This document shows, piece after piece, positions 53,801-61,013 of a stretch of 64,000 nucleotides of DNA. Location: contig NZ_CP018846.1 of the NCBI RefSeq assembly GCF_002025705.1, positions 4,579,501 to 4,643,500 on the forward strand. The letters are read 5' to 3'. This stretch comes from Pseudomonas putida. GTDB taxonomy: Bacteria; Pseudomonadota; Gammaproteobacteria; Pseudomonadales; Pseudomonadaceae. The stretch's first letter is position 1. Every line of letters begins with the position of its first letter. The position numbers and the translations under genes are program-made. The notes beneath the pieces are model-generated. The model had not been told where the DNA came from and searched no databases. It saw only the letters and a list, made by a program, of their open reading frames with translations.

Positions 53801-55391
53801 CTCTGGAAGCGACGTGAACGTGCGCGCCGCAGGCAAGGGTGGCTCGCTGGGCAAGCAAGCAACGGCCAGTACCGCAGTGCCAGGCAGCCTGTATGGGCAA
53901 CAGGGCATCCAGGTCCAGCTGGGTAGCGATGGCCGCTATGAAGGCACACGCATGAACGGTGGCGAAGGCGAAGTAGTCATCCACAGCGCTGGCAGCCTGT
54001 CGTTGACCCAGGCCAGCGACCACGCCGAGCAACTGACCCGCCAGCTTGACGGCAACGCCTGGGCCAAAGTCGGCAACCGCCCTGGCAGCACCGGCTTCGA
54101 CGGCCGCGGCTATCTCGACAACGCGCAGCAGCTAGCAGAGCAAACCAAGGCTCGCGTGGCACAGATCGACGCCAAGGGTGAGGTACGCCTCAGCAGCGTG
54201 GGTGATCTGTCGCTCGAAGGCACCCGTATTGGCAATCGCGAGGCCAAGACCGGCGACATTCTGGTGCACAGTGACGGTCGCCTGCAGGTCAAGGCAGGCA
54301 ACGACACCCAGCACGCTACAGGCGGCAAACTCGGCGGGGGCCTGGAGCTGGCAGGCAAGATGGGCGAGACCAAAGGCGGTGGCATCGGCGGCCATTTCAC
54401 CCATGGCAAGCAGGATGAAAACGCCCGTCAGGCTGTCGATGCCCAATTCGCCAGTGCTGGCAAGCTGACCCTCAGCAGCCGCGCCCGCGAAGACATTGCC
54501 CTGCACCTGCAAGGCCTGCAGGCATCGGCTGAGCAGATCGAACTCGATGCGTCCCGCGGCGGCATGCTGATCGAGGCCTCTTCCAATCAGGAGCAGCGCA
54601 ACAACCTCGACATCAGCGCCGGGGCCGGATTCAACATGACCGCAGGTACCACCGACACCCGAGGGCTGCATGGCCGCGCCAAGGTCGAGCTGGACAAGCG
54701 TGACAACCAGACCTGGAACGCCAGCAACTTACGCGCCGAAACCATCGACCTGCAAAGCCGAGGTGATACCCGCATCGAAGGTGCCAGCCTGGACGCCGGG
54801 CGCATCACCGGCGCGATCGATGGCGACCTGCGCATCGCCAGCCGCAAGGACAGCGTCGACAGCCTGACGGTGAAGGGCGATGCACGCCTGAGCCAGGAAA
54901 AGAACCCGCAGGGTTACGTCAACGCCGCCACCTCGCTGGCCGGCCCACTGGGTGGCAAGGTCAAGGAAAAAGCCGGCTCGGCCTTGAGCAAGGCCGACCC
55001 AGGTTTTTCGCCGACCTTCAGCCTTGAGGTGTCGCATGTGCAGCGCGACAGTGTGGCGCAACAGGCGGTTATCAAGGGCAGTGATGGTGTCGAGTTGAAG
55101 GTGGGGGGCGAGGCGCAGCTGGTTGGCGCACGCCTGCAGTCGGCCAAGGGTACGGTCGCGCTCGATGCTGGTTCGGTGAGCCGGGAAACCCTGAGTGGCA
55201 ATGATTACCGTCGGGATGTGTCGATCGATGCGTCCAATTCGCCGGTTGACCTGGGCACGGCGATTGCCGAAATGGCCAAGGGTAAGGGTGCTGCGGATGG
55301 CGAGAATGCGCTGGACCTGGGGTTGTTGAGGACCAGCGGGCATAGCCGGAGTGAGCAGTGGGTTTCCAGTGTTCAGGGTAAGGCGGAATAA
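50865..55391 (+). CDS. Filamentous haemagglutinin-like exoprotein (TpsA)
   Basis: 1508 residues. Signal peptide (LALLGPTSALAQ), then a TPS secretion domain (about 45-260) with NPNGI in LANPNGITLNGGSFINTTR, then a long beta-helix of repeated haemagglutinin-type segments (e.g. LNIHADQVSIKGSTVHGKED; KLTLSSRAREDIALHLQG). It should be secreted by the TpsB partner and stay at or leave the cell surface as an adhesin. No VENN motif, no recognisable toxin domain and no immunity gene follow, so contact-dependent inhibition is not supported. The end (SVQGKAE) is abrupt; it is short for this family. Confidence 0.9.
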   Translation: MHKLSPLPSTRPDTLRWAIFLALLGPTSALAQGGLEAASGPTGTPIINNDHGVPVIDIVPPNASGLSHNQFLDYNVAQPAVVLNNALQGGQSQLAGALAANPQFQGQAASTILNEVISRNASLIEGPQEIFGRPADYILANPNGITLNGGSFINTTRAGFVVGTPELQDEQLRNFSTLNAGGTLQVLQGGQSNAEGALELIAPKVDQQGLLMAKADLNVTVGRNRIAHADGQVLEHLPGTPSSIDANLFGAMRAGRIRVVSTAEGAGVRMGPVKAKADNGIAIHSAGSLHVSGEAEQPSELHSERGSLQLTAADDLTLSAVDGKAEHIEAKAGKQLTLDAKTREKIGHDRDSWNKKFLFITRETYSRNSTTTERQQRGVQLQGSDSITLQSGADMRLVAAQVKAGGHMTLDSGANLDIAAGIDSTQFKEQVRHRKDLWRGDSDTDKYTERAQPSALSAQRMTVKAKDTLRVEGSSLHSRGDMDINARQVEVGTTALQQRSSDGNYRGDLVSGTFFGDRKGNDTEGRSVAGSSITAGGKLNIHADQVSIKGSTVHGKEDAVLYSEKGALAIEADHGSTRSTKRASDSKLFGLIGSDQENTTRQQQVLVSDVSSSSNLRLASADELRIQGAKVEASAHLQVEAKGDVLIGSAQTVNESENRDRQRGLTASARQTQKAEDGKPESRQYAAGVAYEVSTRHEKVRDTTQVASELKGATVGLASEAHLQVNGSTVQASAGDLDVKARQLTLGATRNERESTTSTSQSGGGLTVTGGIDRLGSLFEGHHNSTVVTERDSKAQRSELQASGNLKLEADELVTEAARVTAGDTLKVSAKHIDNRAVQDTHEREELRNEWSGSLGASVEYRDLTRPIERLVLGEEAARFQQASPEDAMVAPSVGADMTVEHLKRLENQRRGIAQVSELSGAKVEAKADRIDDQGTAWRAEAGKLLIDAQEHTVRAAENTEEDSVQRLAYGGDLRVDTSSGSDVNVRAAGKGGSLGKQATASTAVPGSLYGQQGIQVQLGSDGRYEGTRMNGGEGEVVIHSAGSLSLTQASDHAEQLTRQLDGNAWAKVGNRPGSTGFDGRGYLDNAQQLAEQTKARVAQIDAKGEVRLSSVGDLSLEGTRIGNREAKTGDILVHSDGRLQVKAGNDTQHATGGKLGGGLELAGKMGETKGGGIGGHFTHGKQDENARQAVDAQFASAGKLTLSSRAREDIALHLQGLQASAEQIELDASRGGMLIEASSNQEQRNNLDISAGAGFNMTAGTTDTRGLHGRAKVELDKRDNQTWNASNLRAETIDLQSRGDTRIEGASLDAGRITGAIDGDLRIASRKDSVDSLTVKGDARLSQEKNPQGYVNAATSLAGPLGGKVKEKAGSALSKADPGFSPTFSLEVSHVQRDSVAQQAVIKGSDGVELKVGGEAQLVGARLQSAKGTVALDAGSVSRETLSGNDYRRDVSIDASNSPVDLGTAIAEMAKGKGAADGENALDLGLLRTSGHSRSEQWVSSVQGKAE

Positions 55392-55408
55392 GGGAGGAGG
55401 CGCAGAGG

Positions 55409-55680
55409 TGCCTGCCTTGAGATGTTCAGCGCCTGTGAGATCGAGCGCCGCCCGCGCGGCGCATCGCAGATAAATCCGCTCCTGCATTTGTTGCAACGTG
55501 GCCATGCCTGTCAGGCCATGGTTGTCAGCCTTGTTTGCAAGGCTCAAGTCATGCGCCAAGGCTGGCAACCATGGCGTAACAGGTTCGGCACGTTGCAAAA
55601 GATGTAGGAGCGGATTTATCCGCGATGCGCCGCGCGGGCGGCGCTCGATCTCACAGGCACTAAACATCTCAAGGCAGGCA
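55409..55680. repeat. Composite palindrome, family C, copy 3
   Basis: Inverted arms of about 84 bases: the 50-base core arm (55437-55486 and 55603-55652) extended by a further 28 bases with two mismatches, from TGCCTGCCTTGAGATGTT to its inverse at 55680. The interior of about 115 bases is the reverse complement of copy 1's interior, with scattered differences. It lies between the converging tpsA and gspN genes and fills nearly the whole 321-base gap; could serve both as terminator. Confidence 0.9.
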
Positions 55681-55712
55681 CATGGTGGCCCTGCCCCAAC
55701 CCCTCGCCCAAC

Positions 55713-56372
55713 CTACCAACGCAGCTCGCGCCGCCCCACCAGGGCCTGCGGCCCCAGCCACTGCACACCTCGCAGCAACGGCGTCAGCGCCGCCTCACTC
55801 TGCAAATCGAACATCACCTGAGCCTTGCGCCCCGCAAGGTCGGCATCCAGCTTCAGCTCATGCTGCCCCTGCTGCGCCAGTTGCCCACGCAAACGCCAGC
55901 CAGCACGGCAATCCATCTCTACCCAGCCCTGCCCCAACCCCAGCGACCATGGCTCACTCAAGGCCAGATCGGTGACGCTCACCCGCCCTTCGCTACTGCG
56001 ACACTGGCGCCCCGCCCCCTGCAAGCGCAGCTCCCCTTGCCACTGTCCGGCCAGGCGGTAATCCGTCAGCACTGTTGCCTGGGCAGCCAATGCCGCAGCT
56101 TCCAGCCGCCAGCGCCATGGCCAGCCTTCGGCGCGCAACCGCCAGGCCTGGCCCTGGAAACCGAGCTGTGCATCGGCCTGCATGCGCCATGGCCGCAATG
56201 CCCAGCGCAGCGGCCCGACCGGCCCCAACTGCTGGGCCTGGCCATGCCACAAGCTGCCGCTGACATCACGTGCCGGCAGGCCAACTGCGCGCACCACCCA
56301 AGCGGCCGGCAACTCCACCAGCAAGGTCAACGTGAACACCATCGCGCACCACAACAGCCCGCGACGGCTCAT
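55713..56372 (-). CDS. gspN: Type II secretion system protein N
   Basis: 219 residues; one N-terminal membrane segment (LLWCAMVFTLTLLVELPAAWVV) and a periplasmic domain with GLPARDVSGSLWHGQAQ typical of GspN. GspN is not essential in many systems; it may bridge the inner membrane platform and the secretin. Last gene of the cluster; its start overlaps gspM by 4 bases. Confidence 0.88.
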   Translation of the reverse strand: MSRRGLLWCAMVFTLTLLVELPAAWVVRAVGLPARDVSGSLWHGQAQQLGPVGPLRWALRPWRMQADAQLGFQGQAWRLRAEGWPWRWRLEAAALAAQATVLTDYRLAGQWQGELRLQGAGRQCRSSEGRVSVTDLALSEPWSLGLGQGWVEMDCRAGWRLRGQLAQQGQHELKLDADLAGRKAQVMFDLQSEAALTPLLRGVQWLGPQALVGRRELRW

Positions 56373-56755
56373 GGCTGCAGCACCAGGTCGAAGCGCAGGC
56401 CCTTGGCATCCTGCTCAAGCCCCCACTGCAAGGGCTGCACACCTTCGGCACGCAGGCTTTGCAACCAGCCCTGCAACACACGTTCATCTGCTACCTGACC
56501 CCGCAGCTGCCAGTTTTTGCCTTGCACATCGACGTCAGCCAGATCGATTCGCCGCGCCTGGGCTGACTGGCGCAGGCGCTCCAGGCTTACACCCGGGCCG
56601 CCCTGAATGCTTGCGGCTTGAACTGCCAGCTCGCGCCACAGGCTCAGTTCACGCCATTGTGCCAGGCCTTCGCGCACGGCCAACAAGCCCAGCAGGCAGG
56701 CAATCAGGGCCCATGCCAGCCGCAGACGGTGACGCTGTATCCATGCCCGATTCAT
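56369..56755 (-). CDS. gspM: Type II secretion system protein M
   Basis: 128 residues from the ATG at 56755. One membrane segment (LAWALIACLLGLLAV) and a small ferredoxin-like periplasmic domain (LADVDVQGKNWQLRGQVAD) match GspM. It would pair with GspL at the inner membrane platform. Overlaps both neighbours by 4 bases. Confidence 0.87.
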   Translation of the reverse strand: MNRAWIQRHRLRLAWALIACLLGLLAVREGLAQWRELSLWRELAVQAASIQGGPGVSLERLRQSAQARRIDLADVDVQGKNWQLRGQVADERVLQGWLQSLRAEGVQPLQWGLEQDAKGLRFDLVLQP

Positions 56756-57828
56756 GTTGCTGCTCCCAGGTCGAACACCACCTGCCCGTCCTGTACCTGC
56801 ACAGCAGCGCCCACAGCGCTGGCCATCTCGGTCCACGGCGGCGCGGCGCCATCGCCGCCCAGGCGCAGGTGCCAGCGCTGACCATCGAAACGCACCGCTT
56901 GCAGACACCAGGAAGGGTGCTCATGCAGCCAGACTTGCAGACGTGCCTGCAGGTCTTCGAGCTGACGCTCGCGCAATTGCTGCTGCAATTCGCTTTCCCG
57001 CATACGCTTGAGGGCCAGCGCCGCGTGCCGGGCGCTGGCCTGCTCGCCGGTCACCGCCAGCACCTGCGCACGCCAGGTTTGCGCCTGCCGCCATTGCTGG
57101 CCCAGCCACAGGCCGCCCCACACAGTGGCCAGCACCAGGCAAGCGGCAAGCAAGCGCAGTTGATGCGGCGATACCCGTGATAGGGAACGCGCCCGGCGAG
57201 GCCGATCGAACAGGCTGGGCAATTTGTCGAGTGTCGCCAATGAGCTGGGCCAAGTGCTGGTCACCATGTGCTTGTGCAGGCCCGACCAAGGCTGCTGCGG
57301 CAGTTCGCCCAACGTTGCGGGCCAGGCTAGCCAATGTTCAACTCCGCCCTCACCCCGCCCTTTGCAAAGGGAAACGTCCGGGGTGCGCTGCCATTGCCAT
57401 GCGCTGCCCGACTCGGGTATGGGCAGCAACTGGAACTCTGCCCAGCAACACTCGACCTGCAGCCCCCACTCGGCACATTGCTCGCGCCACGGCTCCAGCA
57501 ACCGCCGCTCCACCGCCATCAGGTGCAATTGCCCCGCCTGTCGTGAAAGGCAGGCACATAGCACCTCGTCCGGGTTCTGCAGCAAGCGGTCTTCCAGCAA
57601 CAACGGCCACTCGTCACGCTTGAGGCCCGGTGGCGCAGGCAGCTGAAACTGGCTGCAAGACTCACCAGGGACGATCAGTGCCACCCGTGCCTGCAGGTTC
57701 GCCGGTGGCTCGCCCTGCCCTTGACGATGGGGGGCACCCGCCTCAACCAGCAGCCAGTCCCAGACTTCGCCCGGGCGCAGCAGTAACCACGGTCGCGTTG
57801 GCGTAGCGCGGCGACATTCAAACTTCAT
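56752..57828 (-). CDS. gspL: Type II secretion system protein L
   Basis: 358 residues from the ATG at 57828. The large cytoplasmic part (about 1-225) binds the GspE ATPase; a membrane segment (LLAACLVLATVWGGLWLG) follows, then a periplasmic ferredoxin-like domain. Together with GspM it joins ATPase to platform. Directly adjacent to gspJ (ATGA overlap); no gspK lies between. Confidence 0.88.
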   Translation of the reverse strand: MKFECRRATPTRPWLLLRPGEVWDWLLVEAGAPHRQGQGEPPANLQARVALIVPGESCSQFQLPAPPGLKRDEWPLLLEDRLLQNPDEVLCACLSRQAGQLHLMAVERRLLEPWREQCAEWGLQVECCWAEFQLLPIPESGSAWQWQRTPDVSLCKGRGEGGVEHWLAWPATLGELPQQPWSGLHKHMVTSTWPSSLATLDKLPSLFDRPRRARSLSRVSPHQLRLLAACLVLATVWGGLWLGQQWRQAQTWRAQVLAVTGEQASARHAALALKRMRESELQQQLRERQLEDLQARLQVWLHEHPSWCLQAVRFDGQRWHLRLGGDGAAPPWTEMASAVGAAVQVQDGQVVFDLGAAT

Positions 57829-58415
57829 GAACGCCCCCAAGGGAGAATGAAGGTGCAGACATAGGGCGCTCCGTCACGCTGCAATTCCAGGCGCACGCCA
57901 CGGCCGGGGTGCGCGGGTTGGTCGGAGGGCCAGGGCAGCCAGCGGCCGCCCTGGTGGTAGAGAACGTTGATCGCGCTGACCCGCCGCAGTTGCTCACGCA
58001 GCACCCAACGCGGCTCGCTGGCCGCGTACAGGTCGGCCGAGCTTTCCAGCAGCAGGCGCTGATCACGCGCATCGAAGCGCAGGCGCTGGCGTTGCAGGCG
58101 CGAGCCGCCTTCGGCCTCGGGCAAGGCGGCGGCGGCCACCCACAGCAACTGCTGGCGATCGGCCTGCCAGTCGAGCCAGCGGCTGGCCAGGGGCAGGCGT
58201 TGTTCATACAGGCGGCGCAACACCGGGCTGTCGAAGCGCCGTTCCAGGGCCAGGCAGAACTCCAGCACGCTGGCTTCCTGCGTGTTTACCTGTAGCCGCT
58301 CGCGCACTTTGAGCCAGCCGTTGACCAAAGCCGCCAGCATGACCCCGAGCAGCGCGGTCAGGGCCATGGCCACCATCAGTTCGATTAGCGTCAGGCCCGC
58401 CTGACGCCGTTTCAT
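57825..58415 (-). CDS. gspJ: Type II secretion minor pseudopilin J
   Basis: 196 residues from the ATG at 58415. Type IV prepilin signal MKRRQAG/LTLIELMVAMA, cleaved by a prepilin peptidase, with Glu at position +5. The remainder is a GspJ-type domain (ALERRFDSPVLRRLYEQR). It should form part of the pseudopilus tip with GspI and GspK. The stop overlaps gspL directly. Upstream a REP pair of about 90 bases separates it from gspI. Confidence 0.88.
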   Translation of the reverse strand: MKRRQAGLTLIELMVAMALTALLGVMLAALVNGWLKVRERLQVNTQEASVLEFCLALERRFDSPVLRRLYEQRLPLASRWLDWQADRQQLLWVAAAALPEAEGGSRLQRQRLRFDARDQRLLLESSADLYAASEPRWVLREQLRRVSAINVLYHQGGRWLPWPSDQPAHPGRGVRLELQRDGAPYVCTFILPWGRS

Positions 58416-58432
58416 GGGCAGGCACTGCCCCC

Positions 58433-58521
58433 CTGTGGGAGCGGGTTCACCCGCGAACACCGGCAAAGCCAGTGCCATGCACCGCGGTGCCTGCTTCGCG
58501 GGTAAACCCGCTCCCACAAGG
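58433..58521. repeat. REP pair, family A, inside the type II secretion cluster
   Basis: Facing copies at about 58433-58458 and 58492-58521 (GCGGGTTCACCCGC and GCGGGTAAACCCGC). It lies in the 134-base gap between gspI and gspJ, the largest gap in the cluster, where all other junctions are tight. Confidence 0.88.
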
Positions 58522-58549
58522 TCCGCGCAAGCTTCACGACCTTTGCCAA

Positions 58550-58918
58550 TCATGGCTGCTCCAGAAACAGGGTGTACTGCCCTAACGGCAAGCGCTGGTC
58601 GTGGTCGGCATACAACTGCAACTCGCCACGGCGCAGTTCGCGCACTCCGGTGCGGCGCAGCTGCATTTGCCAATGACAGGCCTGGCCGCCTTGACTGAGC
58701 AGGCCATCGACCTGGTTGCTGGCCGGCCAATACTGCTCGACGGCAAAGCGCGCCTGCAGCTCCCGAGCGCAGAGCACGCCCAGACGATGCTGCTGCACGC
58801 TGGCTTGCACCGCCAGGCGCTGGCGCAACACCTGGCTGGTGATGACCGCCAATACAGCGGCGATCGCCAGGGCCACGGTCACTTCCAGCAAGGTGAACCC
58901 GCGCTGCTTGCGTTTCAT
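58550..58918 (-). CDS. gspI: Type II secretion minor pseudopilin I
   Basis: 122 residues with prepilin signal MKRKQRG/FTLLEVTVALA. The rest is short, with LCARELQARFAVEQYWPA, a common GspI pattern. Forms the pseudopilus tip with GspJ and GspK. Overlaps gspH by 4 bases. Confidence 0.88.
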   Translation of the reverse strand: MKRKQRGFTLLEVTVALAIAAVLAVITSQVLRQRLAVQASVQQHRLGVLCARELQARFAVEQYWPASNQVDGLLSQGGQACHWQMQLRRTGVRELRRGELQLYADHDQRLPLGQYTLFLEQP

Positions 58919-59352
58919 GGCGCCATCGCCACACGCAACTGACCGTCACGGCCCCACTCCCAACGTTGGCGGCCTTGCGCCCAGCGCCAGTGCACCGAGC
59001 CCGGCTGCGCCCAGCCCTGCGGCGTGAACAGCACACGTGGCTGCGCGCTGGCCGGCCAGTCCGGGCGCAGGCCCTTTGGCCAGTCAAGCGGGGCGCCTGC
59101 CTCGACCACCCAGCCGTCGCCTTCACGGCGCACGAACTCCGGCCGCTGACCGGTCCAGCGCAGCCCACGCAGTTGCCCGGCATGCCGGGCCAGCGCCGCC
59201 TGGCTGCGGGTTTCCACGGCCAGCCGTTGCAGCGCCTGGTCGACGCTGGCCTTGCCACTGTCGAGCCAGGCCACCGCCATGCCGGTCATGAGCCCGGCAA
59301 TCGCCAGAACCACCAGCAACTCGAGCAGGCTGAAGCCACGCTGATCGGGCAT
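58915..59352 (-). CDS. gspH: Type II secretion minor pseudopilin H
   Basis: 145 residues; prepilin signal MPDQRG/FSLLELLVVLAIAG with Glu +5. It links the tip to the pseudopilus shaft. Trp- and Arg-rich C-terminus (WRWAQGRQRWEWG). Starts three bases past the gspG stop. Confidence 0.87.
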   Translation of the reverse strand: MPDQRGFSLLELLVVLAIAGLMTGMAVAWLDSGKASVDQALQRLAVETRSQAALARHAGQLRGLRWTGQRPEFVRREGDGWVVEAGAPLDWPKGLRPDWPASAQPRVLFTPQGWAQPGSVHWRWAQGRQRWEWGRDGQLRVAMAP

Positions 59353-59355
59353 CGG

Positions 59356-59790
59356 TCACAACGCCCAGTTACCAAGGTCGGCATCCTGGCCTTCACCACC
59401 GGGCACACCATCGGCACCCAGCGAATAAACATCGACCCGCCCATGCTCACCGGGCATGCGGTACTGATACGGAGTACCCCATGGGTCTTCCGGCAGGCGG
59501 CGCACATAGCCGTCGCTGCGCCAACTGCGTGGCAGGGGTTCCTGGGTCGGCTTTTTCACCAGCGCGGCCAGGCCCTGTTCGTTGCTGGGGAAGCGCAGGT
59601 TGTCCAGGCGGTACATGTCCAGCGCCTGCTCCAAGGTCGCCAGGTCGGCCATGACTTTCTGTTTCATGGCCTTGTCCTGGTTGCCCAGCACACTGGGCGC
59701 GACCACGGCGATCAGCAGGCCGATGATGAAGATCACCACCATGATTTCCATCAGGGTGAAGCCGCGCTGGTGGTTGCGTCGATGCTGCAT
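59356..59790 (-). CDS. gspG: Type II secretion major pseudopilin G
   Basis: 144 residues from the ATG at 59790 with AAGGAG seven bases upstream; the frame is open further back without support. Signal RRNHQRG/FTLMEIMVVI. The conserved calcium-site region LGADGVPGGEGQDADLGNW and LPEDPWGTPYQYR identify GspG, the main pseudopilus subunit. Confidence 0.95.
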   Translation of the reverse strand: MQHRRNHQRGFTLMEIMVVIFIIGLLIAVVAPSVLGNQDKAMKQKVMADLATLEQALDMYRLDNLRFPSNEQGLAALVKKPTQEPLPRSWRSDGYVRRLPEDPWGTPYQYRMPGEHGRVDVYSLGADGVPGGEGQDADLGNWAL

Positions 59791-59807
59791 GGAAGTACTC
59801 CTTGTTT

Positions 59808-61010
59808 TCACAGTTGCAGGCCCTGGTTGAGTTGCATGATCGGTAACAGCACCGCGAGCACGATGAACAGCACCACGGCGCCCATCACCAGGATCATCAG
59901 GGGTTCGAAAAGCGCCATGGCAGTGTCCACCTGGCGGGCGAAACCGCGCTCCTGGTCGTCGGCTACGCGTTCGAGCATGTCGGCCAGTGTGCCGCTGGCC
60001 TCGCCGCTGCCGACCATGTTCACCAGCAATGGCGGGAACTGCTGGCTTGCATCCAGGGCGCGGTGCAGGCTTGTGCCGCCCTGCACCTGCTGGCGTACTT
60101 GCTCCATGGCCAGCCGAATGCGCCGGTTGCCAACGGTTTCGGTGGCAACCTGCAAGGCTTCGAGCAGGGCCACGCCACTGCTGCAGAGGATCGCCAGGCT
60201 GCGTGCCAGGCGGGCGCTTTCCAGCACTTGCAGCAGTAGGCCGATGCGCGGCAGGCGCAGCAGCAGTTCATCGCGGCGCAGGCGCCAGTGCGGCTTGCGC
60301 AGCAGCCAACTGCCCAGCACACCGAAAACCAGCGCCAGCCCCAGTAGCCACGGGCCGGCATGCACCAAGCCCTGGCTCAGGCCGATCAGCAGCGAGGTGA
60401 TCAACGGCAGGCTCTGCCCGGCGTGGGCGAACTGTTCGGTGAGCTTGGGCACGACGAAGGTCATCAGGCCGACCACCACCGCCAGCGACACACCCATCAG
60501 CACGCAGGGGTAGATCAGTGCGGTGCGCGCCTTGTGCTGCTGGCGCTGCACCTGCTCGAGGTGATCGGCCAGCCGGTTCAGCACCTGGGCCAGGCGCCCG
60601 GAGCGCTCGCCGGCCTCGACCAGCGCGCAGTACAAACCGCTAAAAGGCGCCCCTTGACGGGCAAGGCTGCAGGCCAACCCGAGGCCTTCGGCCAGCGAGC
60701 CGCGCAAGGCTACCAACACGCCATGCAAGGCAGGTTCGCGCAGTTGCCGTTCGAGCGTGGCCAGCGCATCGACCAGCGGGATGCCGGCACCGGTCAGGGT
60801 TGCCAGCTGGCGGGTCAGCTCGCACAGCTGGGCCCGGCTCAGGCGTTGGCGGCGTGGTTGGCGGCTGCCGGCTTCATGGCGTTGCAGCTGCCGCGGGAAC
60901 AGGCCCTGCTCGCGCAGCAGCTGCCGTGCATGGCGTTCGCTGTCGGCCTGCAGGCTGGCTTTGTGGGTCTTGCCGGCGAGGTCGACGGCTTGATAGCGAA
61001 AGGTCGGCAT
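59808..61010 (-). CDS. gspF: Type II secretion inner membrane protein F
   Basis: 400 residues. Two T2SSF domains with membrane segments near 165-190, 215-240 and 370-395. Motif ELTRQLATLTGAGIPLVDAL and the end segment FEPLMILVMGAVVLFIVLAVLLPIMQLNQ are typical. Platform protein contacting the GspE ATPase; starts three bases after the gspE stop. Confidence 0.95.
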   Translation of the reverse strand: MPTFRYQAVDLAGKTHKASLQADSERHARQLLREQGLFPRQLQRHEAGSRQPRRQRLSRAQLCELTRQLATLTGAGIPLVDALATLERQLREPALHGVLVALRGSLAEGLGLACSLARQGAPFSGLYCALVEAGERSGRLAQVLNRLADHLEQVQRQQHKARTALIYPCVLMGVSLAVVVGLMTFVVPKLTEQFAHAGQSLPLITSLLIGLSQGLVHAGPWLLGLALVFGVLGSWLLRKPHWRLRRDELLLRLPRIGLLLQVLESARLARSLAILCSSGVALLEALQVATETVGNRRIRLAMEQVRQQVQGGTSLHRALDASQQFPPLLVNMVGSGEASGTLADMLERVADDQERGFARQVDTAMALFEPLMILVMGAVVLFIVLAVLLPIMQLNQGLQL

Positions 61011-61013
61011 CGG

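Noticed and set aside
52269..54032. A 587-codon open frame on the minus strand inside tpsA, and other long antisense frames (for example opposite recJ and purT)
   Set aside because: Composition and lack of domains fit antisense shadows of GC-rich coding sequence; no ribosome-binding site or family match was seen.
50865..55391. Contact-dependent growth inhibition (CdiB-CdiA-CdiI) system
   Set aside because: No VENN boundary, no toxin-like C-terminus and no immunity gene follow; the plain two-partner secretion label is safer.
57825..59258. A 477-codon minus-strand frame running through gspJ into the gspI/gspH region, possibly suggesting a fused pseudopilin or a hidden gspK
   Set aside because: Only the part from the ATG at 58415 carries a prepilin signal. 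The upstream part is an out-of-frame reading of gspI and gspH and the REP pair, with no GspK features.
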